Below are positions 1 to 8,203 of a DNA stretch of 29,139 nt, piece by piece. The notes beneath the pieces were generated by a model. The model saw only the letters and a list, made by a program, of their open reading frames with translations. It had not been told where the DNA came from and ran no database searches. The translations under genes were made by a program, and so were the position numbers. The stretch's first letter is position 1, and each line of letters opens with the position of its first letter. The stretch is from GCA-002790365 sp964486645 (GTDB taxonomy: Bacteria; Bacteroidota; Ignavibacteria; Ignavibacteriales; Ignavibacteriaceae): positions 1 to 29,139 of the forward strand of contig CAZAOG010000019.1 in NCBI GenBank assembly GCA_964486645.1. Direction: 5' to 3'.

Positions 1-40
1 TTTTAATAAATTTACACAGTCCTTAATTTTATAGTTTAAT

Positions 41-114
41 GCGCCCATAGTTCAACTGGATAGAATGTCGGATTCCGGTTCCGGAGGTTGGGGGTTCGAA
101 TCCCTCTGGGCGCA
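41..114 (+). tRNA. tRNA-Arg (anticodon CCG)
   Basis: The stretch folds as a standard cloverleaf. The 7-bp acceptor stem GCGCCCA pairs with TGGGCGC. The D stem is GTTC/GAAT, the anticodon stem TCGGA/TCCGG, and the T stem GGGGG/CCCTC encloses the usual TTCGAAT loop. The anticodon loop TTCCGGT (73-79) puts CCG at 75-77, which reads the Arg codon CGG. The discriminator base is A114. The 3' CCA is not encoded, so it must be added after transcription. There is no neighbouring tRNA, and the next gene starts 97 nt downstream. Confidence 0.95.
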
Positions 115-211
115 CTTTTAAATTGTTAATTTCTGGAAGATTGAAATATTTAATTGTAAATTTACTTTCTAAAATTTAATTGTTACAAAAATACTTACTA
201 AGGATTTTTAG

Positions 212-898
212 ATGTTAAAGAAAAAGAAAAAACTTACCAGGCGTGCCATTAAGGAAGATAAACTTGTTTCAAGTTTCAACGATGCACTCGCTTTTTTTGA
301 TGAATACAAATCGAAAATAATGCTCTACGGCGGAATTACTTTAGCTGCCGTGTTTTTAATTATATTTTTTGTAAACAGAAACATACAGCTTAACGAAAAA
401 GCGGGATTGGAACTTGCAAGGGTAATGAACATTTACGACAGCGGCAGTTATCTGGAAGCTGTTAACGGTAAACCCGGTACTAATCTTTTTGGACTAAAGA
501 AAATTGTTGAAGAATACGGCTCCACGGAAAACGGCGAAATTGCAAAAATTTATCTTGCAAATTCATACAGTTTTTTGGGTAAGTACGAAGAGGCTTATAA
601 TTATTATAAAGCCTATAACGGCGATATTGATATGTACAAAGCTGCTTCTTTAGCCGGACAGGGCGATTATTTTGCCCTAAAAAACGATTATGCGAAAGCT
701 GCGGATTATTTTGAAAAAGCGGCTCACATAAATAAACTTGTAGCTATGGACCCGGAATATTTACTTAAAGCAGGGATCAATTATTTGTTAGCCGGAAATA
801 AAGCCAAAGCAAAAGAAGTGTTAAGTAATATAAAATCCGATTACAAAACCTCTTCGGTTTCCATTCAAGCTGATAAATATTTAGCTCAGGCAGAATAA
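212..898 (+). CDS. membrane-anchored tetratricopeptide repeat protein
   Basis: A 228-residue protein with a very basic N-terminus (MLKKKKKLTRR) and one hydrophobic segment at about residues 38-56, followed by a soluble, presumably extracytoplasmic region. That region has TPR-like helical pairs: one around 'SYSFLGKYEEAYNYYKAY' (about 115-132) and one around 'ALKNDYAKAADYFEKAAHI' (about 150-170). The topology (short cytoplasmic N-terminus, single membrane helix, TPR domain) resembles the YfgM/TPR_21 group, which acts as membrane-bound scaffolds or chaperone partners. This similarity is read from motifs, not from an alignment. AAGG lies upstream of the ATG. It stands alone between the tRNA and efp, and its exact role is unknown. 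Confidence 0.75.
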   Translation: MLKKKKKLTRRAIKEDKLVSSFNDALAFFDEYKSKIMLYGGITLAAVFLIIFFVNRNIQLNEKAGLELARVMNIYDSGSYLEAVNGKPGTNLFGLKKIVEEYGSTENGEIAKIYLANSYSFLGKYEEAYNYYKAYNGDIDMYKAASLAGQGDYFALKNDYAKAADYFEKAAHINKLVAMDPEYLLKAGINYLLAGNKAKAKEVLSNIKSDYKTSSVSIQADKYLAQAE

Positions 899-964
899 TA
901 AAATCATATAAACATAGAAATCATTTCATTTTTATAATTAAATAAAGTGTTATATTTTGATTTC

Positions 965-993
965 TTGACATTGAATATTTAGATATCTATTTT
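965..993 (+). promoter_or_regulatory. candidate promoter for efp-accB-accC
   Basis: A perfect TTGACA (965-970) is followed after 17 nt by TATTTT (988-993), which matches four of six positions of TATAAT. It lies about 30 nt before the efp start in an otherwise featureless 126-nt AT-rich gap. The -35 match and the spacing are good and the -10 is weak. In such AT-rich sequence a chance match is possible. Confidence 0.4.
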
Positions 994-1024
994 TTTTTAA
1001 TATTAAAATTATTCGTAATTATAT

Positions 1025-1588
1025 ATGGCAGATACATCGGATTTCAGAACAGGGCTGATAATAAAATTTAAAAACGATTTATATTCAATTGTAAATTTTC
1101 AGCACGTAAAACCCGGCAAAGGCGGGGCTTTTGTAAGAAGCACTTTAAAAAATTTAAAAACAGGCAAAGTACTGGATAACACATTCCGTGCAGGCGAAAG
1201 TATTGAGGTTGTTAGAGTTGAAAGAAGAAAATATCAATTCCTCTACCGCGAAGGTGATTCGCTTGTTTGCATGGACAATGAAACTTACGAGCAAATCAAT
1301 GTACCCAAACTGCTTATCGGCGACGGCGTGGATTTAATAAAAGAAGGCGAACAATTGGATATTCTTTTTGACGGCGAAAACATTATTAATGTTGAAATCC
1401 CGATTTTCGTTCAATTAATGGTTAAAGAAACGGAACCCGGTTTTAAAGGCGATACGGCAACCGGTGCAACAAAACCCGCGTTACTTGAAACGGGTGCTTC
1501 GGTTAATGTTCCGCTTTTTATAAACGTAGGCGACCAATTAAAAATTGATACAAGAACAAATTCATACGTAGAAAGAGTGAAGTCATAA
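1025..1588 (+). CDS. efp: translation elongation factor P
   Basis: EF-P binds ribosomes stalled on polyproline stretches, next to the P-site tRNA, and stimulates peptide bond formation. The 187-residue length is that of the family. The N-terminal KOW-like domain carries the loop VKPGKGGAF, with Lys32 at the position that is modified in many bacteria. The two OB-fold domains follow, with the signature 'PALLETGASVNVPLFINVGDQLKIDTRTNSY' region near the C-terminus (about 151-181). No modification enzyme (EpmA/EpmB or EarP) is in the window, and tip residues alone do not show which chemistry is used. It heads the group efp-accB-accC, with accB only 15 nt downstream. That neighbourhood is common in many bacteria. 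Confidence 0.97.
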   Translation: MADTSDFRTGLIIKFKNDLYSIVNFQHVKPGKGGAFVRSTLKNLKTGKVLDNTFRAGESIEVVRVERRKYQFLYREGDSLVCMDNETYEQINVPKLLIGDGVDLIKEGEQLDILFDGENIINVEIPIFVQLMVKETEPGFKGDTATGATKPALLETGASVNVPLFINVGDQLKIDTRTNSYVERVKS

Positions 1589-1603
1589 AATTTAAGGTGA
1601 AGA

Positions 1604-2068
1604 ATGGACTTAAATCTGATAAAAAAATTAGTAAAAATATTTAATGCGAGCGATATTTCAGAACTTGAAGTTGAAAAAGACGGTCTTCGCATTAAAATAG
1701 GAAAACAAAATAACGTTACGATTCCGGTTGCTCCGCAAGTAACGGCTCCGAATTCCGCTCAACCGGCAATTGAGGCGCCGAAAGCCCAAGCGGAAACAAA
1801 AGCCGCCGAAGAGGAAAGTGCTGCAAATTTACACGAAATACATTCACCTATAGTAGGAACATTTTACAGAGCTCCGTCACCCGATGCCGATCCGTATGTA
1901 AAAGTAGGAGATACGGTTTCCAAAGGCTCCGTTTTATGTATTGTTGAAGCAATGAAATTGATGAATGAAATCGAGTCGGACGTAAACGGAAAAGTTGTTA
2001 AAATAATTGCCGACAACGGAAACCCCGTAGAGTATAATCAACCGTTATTTTTAATAGAAACCTCTTAA
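1604..2068 (+). CDS. accB: biotin carboxyl carrier protein of acetyl-CoA carboxylase
   Basis: AccB carries the biotin that is carboxylated by AccC and delivers the carboxyl group to acetyl-CoA, giving malonyl-CoA for fatty acid synthesis. The 154-residue protein has a short helical N-terminus (1-36), an Ala/Pro/Glu-rich flexible linker (about 40-75), and a C-terminal biotinyl domain. The hallmark motif EAMKLMNEI places the biotinylated lysine at Lys118. The family's 'thumb' region, around SPIVGTFYRAPSPDADPYV (81-99), is present. AAGGTGA sits 4 nt before the ATG. AccC follows after 30 nt, the usual accBC arrangement. Confidence 0.97.
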   Translation: MDLNLIKKLVKIFNASDISELEVEKDGLRIKIGKQNNVTIPVAPQVTAPNSAQPAIEAPKAQAETKAAEEESAANLHEIHSPIVGTFYRAPSPDADPYVKVGDTVSKGSVLCIVEAMKLMNEIESDVNGKVVKIIADNGNPVEYNQPLFLIETS

Positions 2069-2098
2069 TGATTCCAAGTTTTTTCAGTTGAGGAAAAA

Positions 2099-3436
2099 TT
2101 GTTTGATAAAATATTAATTGCCAATCGCGGCGAAATTGCTTTACGCATAATCAGAACTTGCAAAGAACTTGGAATTAAAACCGTAGCGGTTTATTCCGAG
2201 GCAGATAAAGATTCATTGCACGTAACTTTTGCAGACGAAGCCGTCTGCATCGGCCCGCCGCAAAGTTCCGAAAGTTACTTGAAAATACCCCTTATTATTT
2301 CCGCGGCTCATATTACCGGAGCCGATGCAATTCATCCCGGTTACGGTTTCTTGGCCGAAAATGCGGATTTTTCCGCAATCTGCGAAGAATCAAATATAAA
2401 ATTTATCGGACCTTCGCCCGATATGATAAACGCGATGGGTGATAAATCCTTTGCCAAAGCTACCATGAAACAAAGCGGAGTGCCTGTAATTCCCGGCAGC
2501 GAAGGCGTTGTTGAAAGCGTAAAAGAAGGAAAATCTTTAGCCGCCGAAATAGGTTACCCCGTAATTATTAAAGCTTCCGCAGGCGGCGGGGGCAAGGGAA
2601 TGAGAATTGTTTGGAAAGAAAACGAATTTGAAAATGCCTACAACACGGCAAAATCGGAAGCATCAATTTCTTTCGGAAAAGACGATGTATACCTTGAAAA
2701 ATTTATTGAAAATCCGCGCCACATAGAAATACAAATAATGGGCGACATGCACGGAAACGCGCATCATTACGGCGAAAGAGACTGCTCGATTCAAAGACGG
2801 CATCAAAAACTTTTGGAAGAATCACCTTCTCCGGCAATTGACGATGAAACAAGAAACAAAATGGGAGAAGCCGCCCTGCTCGGTGTTAAAGCCGTAAATT
2901 ATGAAGGCGCCGGTACATTTGAATTTTTGTTGGATAAGAATAAGAATTTCTACTTTATGGAAATGAATACGAGAATTCAGGTTGAACATCCCGTTACGGA
3001 AACCGTTTACGGAGTTGATTTAATCAGACAGCAAATTTTGGTGGCTTCGGGCGAAAAAATAGAAACCCTGCCGCGTAAACCAATCGGACACAGTATTGAA
3101 TTCAGAATTAATGCCGAAGATCCGTTTGCCGGATTCAGACCGTCTCCCGGAATGATTCACTCTCTTCATTTTCCCGGTGGATACGGAATAAGGATTGATT
3201 CCCACGTTTATCACGGTTATACAATTCCACCTTATTACGATTCCCTTATCGCAAAATTAATCGTTTGGGGCAAAAACAGAGAACACGCAATTATGAGAGC
3301 ACGCAGAGCACTGGAAGAATTTACGGTTGAAGGAATAAAAACAACTATTCCGTTTCACCTAAAAGTGCTTGAAGATAAAAATTTCTTATCCGGCAATTTT
3401 AATACGGGTTTTATGGATGATTTTAAAATCGAATAA
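2099..3436 (+). CDS. accC: biotin carboxylase subunit of acetyl-CoA carboxylase
   Basis: AccC carboxylates AccB-bound biotin using ATP and bicarbonate. It is 445 residues, close to the family norm. The N-terminal biotin carboxylase domain begins FDKILIANRGEIALRI. The ATP-grasp domain has the glycine-rich loop SAGGGGKGM (160-168). The active site EMNTRIQVEHPVTE gives Glu288, Asn290 and Arg292, matching the well-known E. coli numbering. The start is TTG at 2099, supported by GAGG at 2090-2093 with good spacing and by immediate alignment to the family N-terminus; no upstream in-frame ATG is needed. The carboxyltransferase genes accA and accD are not in the window. Confidence 0.97.
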   Translation: MFDKILIANRGEIALRIIRTCKELGIKTVAVYSEADKDSLHVTFADEAVCIGPPQSSESYLKIPLIISAAHITGADAIHPGYGFLAENADFSAICEESNIKFIGPSPDMINAMGDKSFAKATMKQSGVPVIPGSEGVVESVKEGKSLAAEIGYPVIIKASAGGGGKGMRIVWKENEFENAYNTAKSEASISFGKDDVYLEKFIENPRHIEIQIMGDMHGNAHHYGERDCSIQRRHQKLLEESPSPAIDDETRNKMGEAALLGVKAVNYEGAGTFEFLLDKNKNFYFMEMNTRIQVEHPVTETVYGVDLIRQQILVASGEKIETLPRKPIGHSIEFRINAEDPFAGFRPSPGMIHSLHFPGGYGIRIDSHVYHGYTIPPYYDSLIAKLIVWGKNREHAIMRARRALEEFTVEGIKTTIPFHLKVLEDKNFLSGNFNTGFMDDFKIE

Positions 3437-3479
3437 AATTTAAGTATTATTGAAAAATTAAACAGTTTATGAGGTAAAA

Positions 3480-3860
3480 ATGAACTTTCCCGAAAATTTA
3501 AAATACAGCAGCGATCACGAATGGTTATCCCTTGAAGGCAACATAGGAACAATCGGTATTACCGATTACGCACAAAGTGAATTGGGAGATATTGTGTATG
3601 TAGATATTGACCCCGACCTGTCTGAAATTACCCGGGGCGAAACACTCGGAACGATTGAAGCGGTAAAAACCGTAAGTGATTTGCTTGCGCCTTGCAGCGG
3701 CAAAGTAATTGAAATAAATAAAGACTTGGCGGATGCACCCGAAGACGTTAACACGGACCCTTACGGAAAAGGCTGGATGATAAAGGTTGAGTTGTCAGAT
3801 CCTTCGGAAGCGGAAAAAATGATGGATGCCGAAGCATATAAAAAAATGATCGGACAATAA
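3480..3860 (+). CDS. gcvH: glycine cleavage system H protein
   Basis: H protein is the lipoyl shuttle of the glycine cleavage system. It carries the aminomethyl group from the P protein to the T protein and is then reoxidised by the L protein. The 126-residue length is typical. The N-terminal signature 'YSSDHEWLSLEGNIGTIGIT' is present, and the lipoylated residue is Lys63 in GTIEAVKTVSDLLAP. GAGGTAAAA precedes the ATG. It lies 43 nt after accC, so it may be co-transcribed. The gcvP and gcvT genes are elsewhere, so here it is a detached member of the system that follows another swinging-arm cofactor carrier. Confidence 0.96.
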   Translation: MNFPENLKYSSDHEWLSLEGNIGTIGITDYAQSELGDIVYVDIDPDLSEITRGETLGTIEAVKTVSDLLAPCSGKVIEINKDLADAPEDVNTDPYGKGWMIKVELSDPSEAEKMMDAEAYKKMIGQ

Positions 3861-3991
3861 TATCATACTTTTTCCATTACTACATTTTAACTAATAATTC
3901 CATATACGAAATCTTATTTATTAAAACACTTTAAGCGATGTTTTATAATAAATACCGGAGTTGTTGAAAGACACAATATTAAAGATAATTT

Positions 3992-5533
3992 ATGAACTCA
4001 GCAGAGAAAATACTTATTATAGATTTCGGCTCGCAATACACTCAACTGATTGCAAGAAGAATTAGAGAATCGAAAGTATTTTCAATCGTCAAACCCTATT
4101 CAATTTCAATTGAAGAAATAAAAGAATTAAAACCAAAGGGGATAATTTTATCCGGCGGTCCCCAAAGCGTATATGAAAAAGAAGCTTATTCAATAGAAAA
4201 AGAAATATTCGATTTAAGCATTCCTATTTTAGGCATTTGCTACGGTTTGCAGCTTATTTGCAAATTATTAAACGGAACAGTTGAACCCGCAAAAGACAGA
4301 GAATACGGAAAAGCGGAACTAATAATTGAAAATGCCGATAAATTATTTTTAGGCGTTCAAAAATCTTCTTCCGTTTGGATGAGTCACGGAGACTTGATAA
4401 CAAAAATTCCGGATAATTTTGTAAAACTTGCCACATCACAATCTTCACCCGACTGCGCTATTGCAAACGTGGAAAAAAACATTTACGGAGTTCAATTTCA
4501 CCCCGAAGTAAATCATACTGAAGAAGGGACGAAAATAATTGAAAACTTTCTTTTTGAAATTTGCAATTGCTCAGGCAGTTGGGAATCCGCAAATTTTATA
4601 GAAGCATCCATTTCGGAAATCCGAAATAAAATTGGCTCGTCAAAAGCTATATGTGCTTTAAGCGGAGGTGTCGATTCCACGGTAGCCGCCGTTTTAATGA
4701 AAAAAGCAATAGGCGATAATCTCATTTGTGTTCATATAGATAACGGACTAATGAGACTGAACGAAAGCGAAGAAATTGAAAGGGTGTTCGGAGAACAATT
4801 GAATTTAAATGTAAATTTTATCGGTGCACAAGAGCTGTTTTTAAGCAGATTAAAAGGCATTTCTAATCCGGAAGAAAAAAGAAAAATCATAGGGAAAACT
4901 TTTATCGAACTATTCGAAACCGAAGCAAAAAAATATTCCGATTTGAAATTTCTTGTCCAAGGTACTTTATATCCCGATGTTATAGAATCTTCTCCGGCTG
5001 CGGGAACATCCGTAACTATTAAAACGCATCATAACGTAGGCGGATTGCCCGAAAAAATGAACTTAATTTTAATCGAACCGTTCAGAGATTTATTTAAGGA
5101 TGAAGTAAGGAATGTAGGAAGAGAGTTGAATATCCCGGAATCGTTTATAGAAAGACATCCGTTCCCGGGTCCGGGTTTAGCCGTTAGGGTAATTGGAGAA
5201 ATTACGGAAGAACGGCTTGAAATTTTGAAAGAAGCTGACGATATTTTTATTTCGGAGATTAAAAAGAATAATCTTTATTCCAAAATCTGGCAGGCTTTTG
5301 CAGTACTTTTACCTGTGCAAACAGTGGGCGTTATGGGTGATTCCCGTACTTATGAAAATGTTCTTGCCCTTAGAGCAATCTCTTCAACCGACGGGATGAC
5401 GGCGGACTGGTTCAGATTTGATTATGAATTTTTATCTGATGTTTCTAACAAAATTATAAATAGTGTAAGAGGAGTAAACAGAGTTGTTTATGATATCAGC
5501 TCGAAACCTCCTGCAACAATTGAATGGGAATAA
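3992..5533 (+). CDS. guaA: GMP synthase (glutamine-hydrolysing)
   Basis: GuaA converts XMP to GMP using ATP and glutamine. The 513-residue protein has the full two-enzyme layout. The N-terminal class I glutamine amidotransferase has nucleophile Cys83 in GICYGLQL and the His170/Glu172 pair in QFHPEV. The ATP pyrophosphatase domain has the PP-loop SGGVDST (224-230). The C-terminal dimerisation domain ends in the family signature KPPATIEWE. All catalytic residues are present. The next gene begins 3 nt after the stop codon, making guaA the first gene of a tight cluster reaching radC. A weak TATAAT-like sequence near 3946 could serve as a promoter, but no convincing -35 is seen. Confidence 0.98.
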   Translation: MNSAEKILIIDFGSQYTQLIARRIRESKVFSIVKPYSISIEEIKELKPKGIILSGGPQSVYEKEAYSIEKEIFDLSIPILGICYGLQLICKLLNGTVEPAKDREYGKAELIIENADKLFLGVQKSSSVWMSHGDLITKIPDNFVKLATSQSSPDCAIANVEKNIYGVQFHPEVNHTEEGTKIIENFLFEICNCSGSWESANFIEASISEIRNKIGSSKAICALSGGVDSTVAAVLMKKAIGDNLICVHIDNGLMRLNESEEIERVFGEQLNLNVNFIGAQELFLSRLKGISNPEEKRKIIGKTFIELFETEAKKYSDLKFLVQGTLYPDVIESSPAAGTSVTIKTHHNVGGLPEKMNLILIEPFRDLFKDEVRNVGRELNIPESFIERHPFPGPGLAVRVIGEITEERLEILKEADDIFISEIKKNNLYSKIWQAFAVLLPVQTVGVMGDSRTYENVLALRAISSTDGMTADWFRFDYEFLSDVSNKIINSVRGVNRVVYDISSKPPATIEWE

Positions 5534-5536
5534 ATT

Positions 5537-6427
5537 TTGGATAACAATCAGCAGATTGAATATAAATTAAAAAATGCCGAAAAGTTCGCCGCCTCGGGCA
5601 AATTTTTACACGCTGCGCAAATATACAAATCGCTAATTGAAGAATATCCCGATGAGTTGGAACCGTATTTCCGGCTTACACAATTATATCAAGATCAAAA
5701 TCTGATTAAAGATGCCGAGAACGTACTTCTTAATTTCTTAAAAAATCACCCCGATGAGATTGACGTAATTATTTATTTGGCTCAACTTTATTTGCAAAAT
5801 TCCAAATGGAATGAGATTGTCGCCTTACTGCAGCCTGTAACTCCCGACGAAGATCCCGCGGCTTTGTTCCTTTTGGGTTATGCATATTTTAAGCTCGGTG
5901 ATTTTGAAATTTCAAAAGTAAATTTTGAAAACTTTTTGAAATATAACACAGAGGCAGAACTGTTTTACGAGACTCAATTGTTTTTATCAAAAATCCATGT
6001 TGAGTTGAACGAATTAAAAAGAGCTTTGGAATATGCTGAAAAATCTGAAAAATTTTATGCAAATTATTGGGAGCTGAAATTCATCTATGCTAAAATATAT
6101 TTCGAAATGAAAATGATGAATCACGCAATTGACAACATTGAAGCCTGCATAAAAATGACTACCGCAAACTTCGGTGTTTATGAATTGGCGGGCGAAATTT
6201 ATTTTCACGCAAAAGATTACGTGAAGTCGGAAGAATATTTTAAAAAGTGCTTTAACTTAAATGACAAGCCTGATGTTGATTTGTACATTAAACTTGCAAA
6301 TGTTTGTTTAAAAAACAATAAAATAAATGACGCCGTAAATTTTTATGATTTGGTTTTAAATAAATATCCGAAACATAACGAAGCGTTAAAAGGTAAAAAA
6401 AACACGTTGTCGTTAATTAAAAATTAA
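5537..6427 (+). CDS. soluble tetratricopeptide repeat protein
   Basis: A 296-residue protein made almost entirely of TPR-type helix pairs. Repeating patterns such as 'AEKFAASGKFLHAAQIYKSL', 'AYFKLGDFEISKVNFENFL', 'GEIYFHAKDYVKSEEYFKK' and 'VCLKNNKINDAVNFYDLVL' occur at roughly 34-residue intervals. It has no signal peptide or membrane segment, so it is probably a cytoplasmic protein-interaction scaffold. The start is TTG at 5537, only 3 nt after the guaA stop codon, which implies translational coupling. The following exported protein starts 1 nt after its stop. The partner cannot be told from sequence. Confidence 0.75.
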   Translation: MDNNQQIEYKLKNAEKFAASGKFLHAAQIYKSLIEEYPDELEPYFRLTQLYQDQNLIKDAENVLLNFLKNHPDEIDVIIYLAQLYLQNSKWNEIVALLQPVTPDEDPAALFLLGYAYFKLGDFEISKVNFENFLKYNTEAELFYETQLFLSKIHVELNELKRALEYAEKSEKFYANYWELKFIYAKIYFEMKMMNHAIDNIEACIKMTTANFGVYELAGEIYFHAKDYVKSEEYFKKCFNLNDKPDVDLYIKLANVCLKNNKINDAVNFYDLVLNKYPKHNEALKGKKNTLSLIKN

Positions 6428-6428
6428 A

Positions 6429-8189
6429 ATGCTTATAATGAATAAAACTTTTTTTATTTCAATTTCCATTCTCCTTTTTTTCGGTTCAATAACTTTTTCA
6501 CAAGATAATCAAAAACTTATTGACAACAGATTTAAAACAGCCGTTACTTTTTTTGAAAAAGGAAATTACACACAGGCATTGGAGATATTCGATTGGATAA
6601 TTGAAGATAACGAACTGAATAATAAAACTACGGTTTCCTATTTATTTAAGGCAAAATCAGAATTAAGATTAAATAAGTTCAAAAGTGCAAATATTACGCT
6701 GAATAAGCTGCTTCGGCTATTCCCCGAAAGCAAGTACAGAAATGAGGCTTTGCTTACCTATTCAAAATTGTATTATACGATTAACGACTACTTCGGAGCC
6801 ATGAACAAAATTTCTCAGCTTATTGACGAAACCACTCTGCCTTATTACGTACGTTATGCAAAAACAACCGGAAAAAAAATTGCGTTAAACTATCTAACCT
6901 CTTCCGACTTAATAAGAATTTACAATAAAACTAACAGCAGCGTTACAAAACCGTTTATTCTTTACCTGCTCGGACAAATTTATTTTAAAGAAGGAGACAT
7001 ACAAAGCTCAAAAAATTCTTTTAAAGAAATAATCAATCTTTATCCAAAATCCGACGAATTTGATGACGCATTAAACCTATACAAACACGGCGGGTTTGAA
7101 AGAAGAATAGGTTCTACCGAAACCGTAATCGGCGTTATGCTTCCTCTCGGTAAAGATGATGATAAATATTCTCCTTTTAACGAGATTTTGGAAGGCATTC
7201 GTTTCGCGGTAGATGAGTTTAATAAAAACCACGATGATAAAATAGGTATTTTGGTAAGGAATACCGAAAGAAATCGCGAAAAGATTTTTGAAATAAGGGA
7301 CGAATTTGAAGATATTCCGTCTTTAAAAGCAATTATTGGCCCGTTGTTCAGCGATGAAGTTAAATTTGCAAACGAAGCTTTTTACAGAACGGATATACCC
7401 ATTATTTCACCCACAGCAACCGAAAACGGATTAACGCTTCAAAACACAAATTTTTACCAGGCTAATCCGTCTTTTGAAATGCGCGGAAAAGTGATGGCTA
7501 ATTATGCTTTTAACGTAGATACAATCAGACGAGCGGCAATTTTAAAAGCAAATGATACATATTCATCAAAATTAGCGGATGCTTTTGCGCAGGAATTTAC
7601 CAGATTAGGCGGGAAGATTTGGGTGGAAGCGGATTATCAAAGCGGTAATTATAATTTTAAAGAAAGCGTGGATAAAATAAATCAATACAGAGATACCCTG
7701 CAGAGTATTTACGTTCCCGTTTCCGCAGGCAACGATGCGGCTTACGTCCTTTCTTATTTGGTTTTAGACAGCCTGCATGTTGACAGTCTGAATATTAAAA
7801 TTTACGGCAACCAGGATTGGTTCTCTTCAAAATTATTAAAACCATCGGCAACTATCGGCGGCAATCTTGTTTTTACCTCCGATTACTTTATCCCGTTTAG
7901 GGACGGGGATTTTAAAAGATTAAATAATAAATTTTACAGGCAAAACGGATACGATTTAAACAGAAATGTTCTTTATGGTTACGATGTTGCAAATTATTTA
8001 CTTTCTATTTTAAATGAAAAAGGAGATAATGTTTACTCTGTTGCAAAAGCTCTGAAAACTTTTAAAGAAGTAAGAGGGTATCATAATAACTTCTTGTTCG
8101 ATAACAACAGGGTCAACAGCGTTCTAAATTTAATTAGATATAAAAACGGTATTTTCAGACTAATTGACAGATACAAAATAAACGAATAA
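6429..8189 (+). CDS. exported TPR protein with periplasmic ligand-binding (receptor) domain
   Basis: A 586-residue protein. Residues 1 to about 25 form a signal peptide (hydrophobic core ending FGSITFSQ). Residues 25-215 contain TPR-like helices ('AVTFFEKGNYTQALEIFDWI', 'LGQIYFKEGDIQSSKNSFKEI'). From about 230 ('ETVIGVMLPL') to the end it resembles the type I periplasmic binding fold of the LivK/receptor family, with features such as 'IIGPLFSDEVKFANEAF', 'PIISPTATENGLTLQNTNFY' and 'GYDVANYLLSIL'. A TPR plus LivK-like fold is also the plan of the penicillin-binding-protein activator LpoA, so a cell-wall role is possible. No permease or ATPase is nearby, so simple amino-acid uptake is less likely. 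A second ATG, three codons in (6438), is an equally plausible start. Function is unproven. Confidence 0.75.
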   Translation: MLIMNKTFFISISILLFFGSITFSQDNQKLIDNRFKTAVTFFEKGNYTQALEIFDWIIEDNELNNKTTVSYLFKAKSELRLNKFKSANITLNKLLRLFPESKYRNEALLTYSKLYYTINDYFGAMNKISQLIDETTLPYYVRYAKTTGKKIALNYLTSSDLIRIYNKTNSSVTKPFILYLLGQIYFKEGDIQSSKNSFKEIINLYPKSDEFDDALNLYKHGGFERRIGSTETVIGVMLPLGKDDDKYSPFNEILEGIRFAVDEFNKNHDDKIGILVRNTERNREKIFEIRDEFEDIPSLKAIIGPLFSDEVKFANEAFYRTDIPIISPTATENGLTLQNTNFYQANPSFEMRGKVMANYAFNVDTIRRAAILKANDTYSSKLADAFAQEFTRLGGKIWVEADYQSGNYNFKESVDKINQYRDTLQSIYVPVSAGNDAAYVLSYLVLDSLHVDSLNIKIYGNQDWFSSKLLKPSATIGGNLVFTSDYFIPFRDGDFKRLNNKFYRQNGYDLNRNVLYGYDVANYLLSILNEKGDNVYSVAKALKTFKEVRGYHNNFLFDNNRVNSVLNLIRYKNGIFRLIDRYKINE

Positions 8190-8203
8190 AAATCAGGTGA
8201 AAT

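Noticed and set aside
1411..1692. Minus-strand frame across the efp/accB junction
   Set aside because: It lies opposite two well-supported genes, has no recognisable domain, and is explained as a shadow frame.
3942..3991. TATAAT-like sequence upstream of guaA
   Set aside because: No -35 element at suitable distance and no purine-riboswitch-like structure in the 131-nt gap, so no regulatory feature is called.
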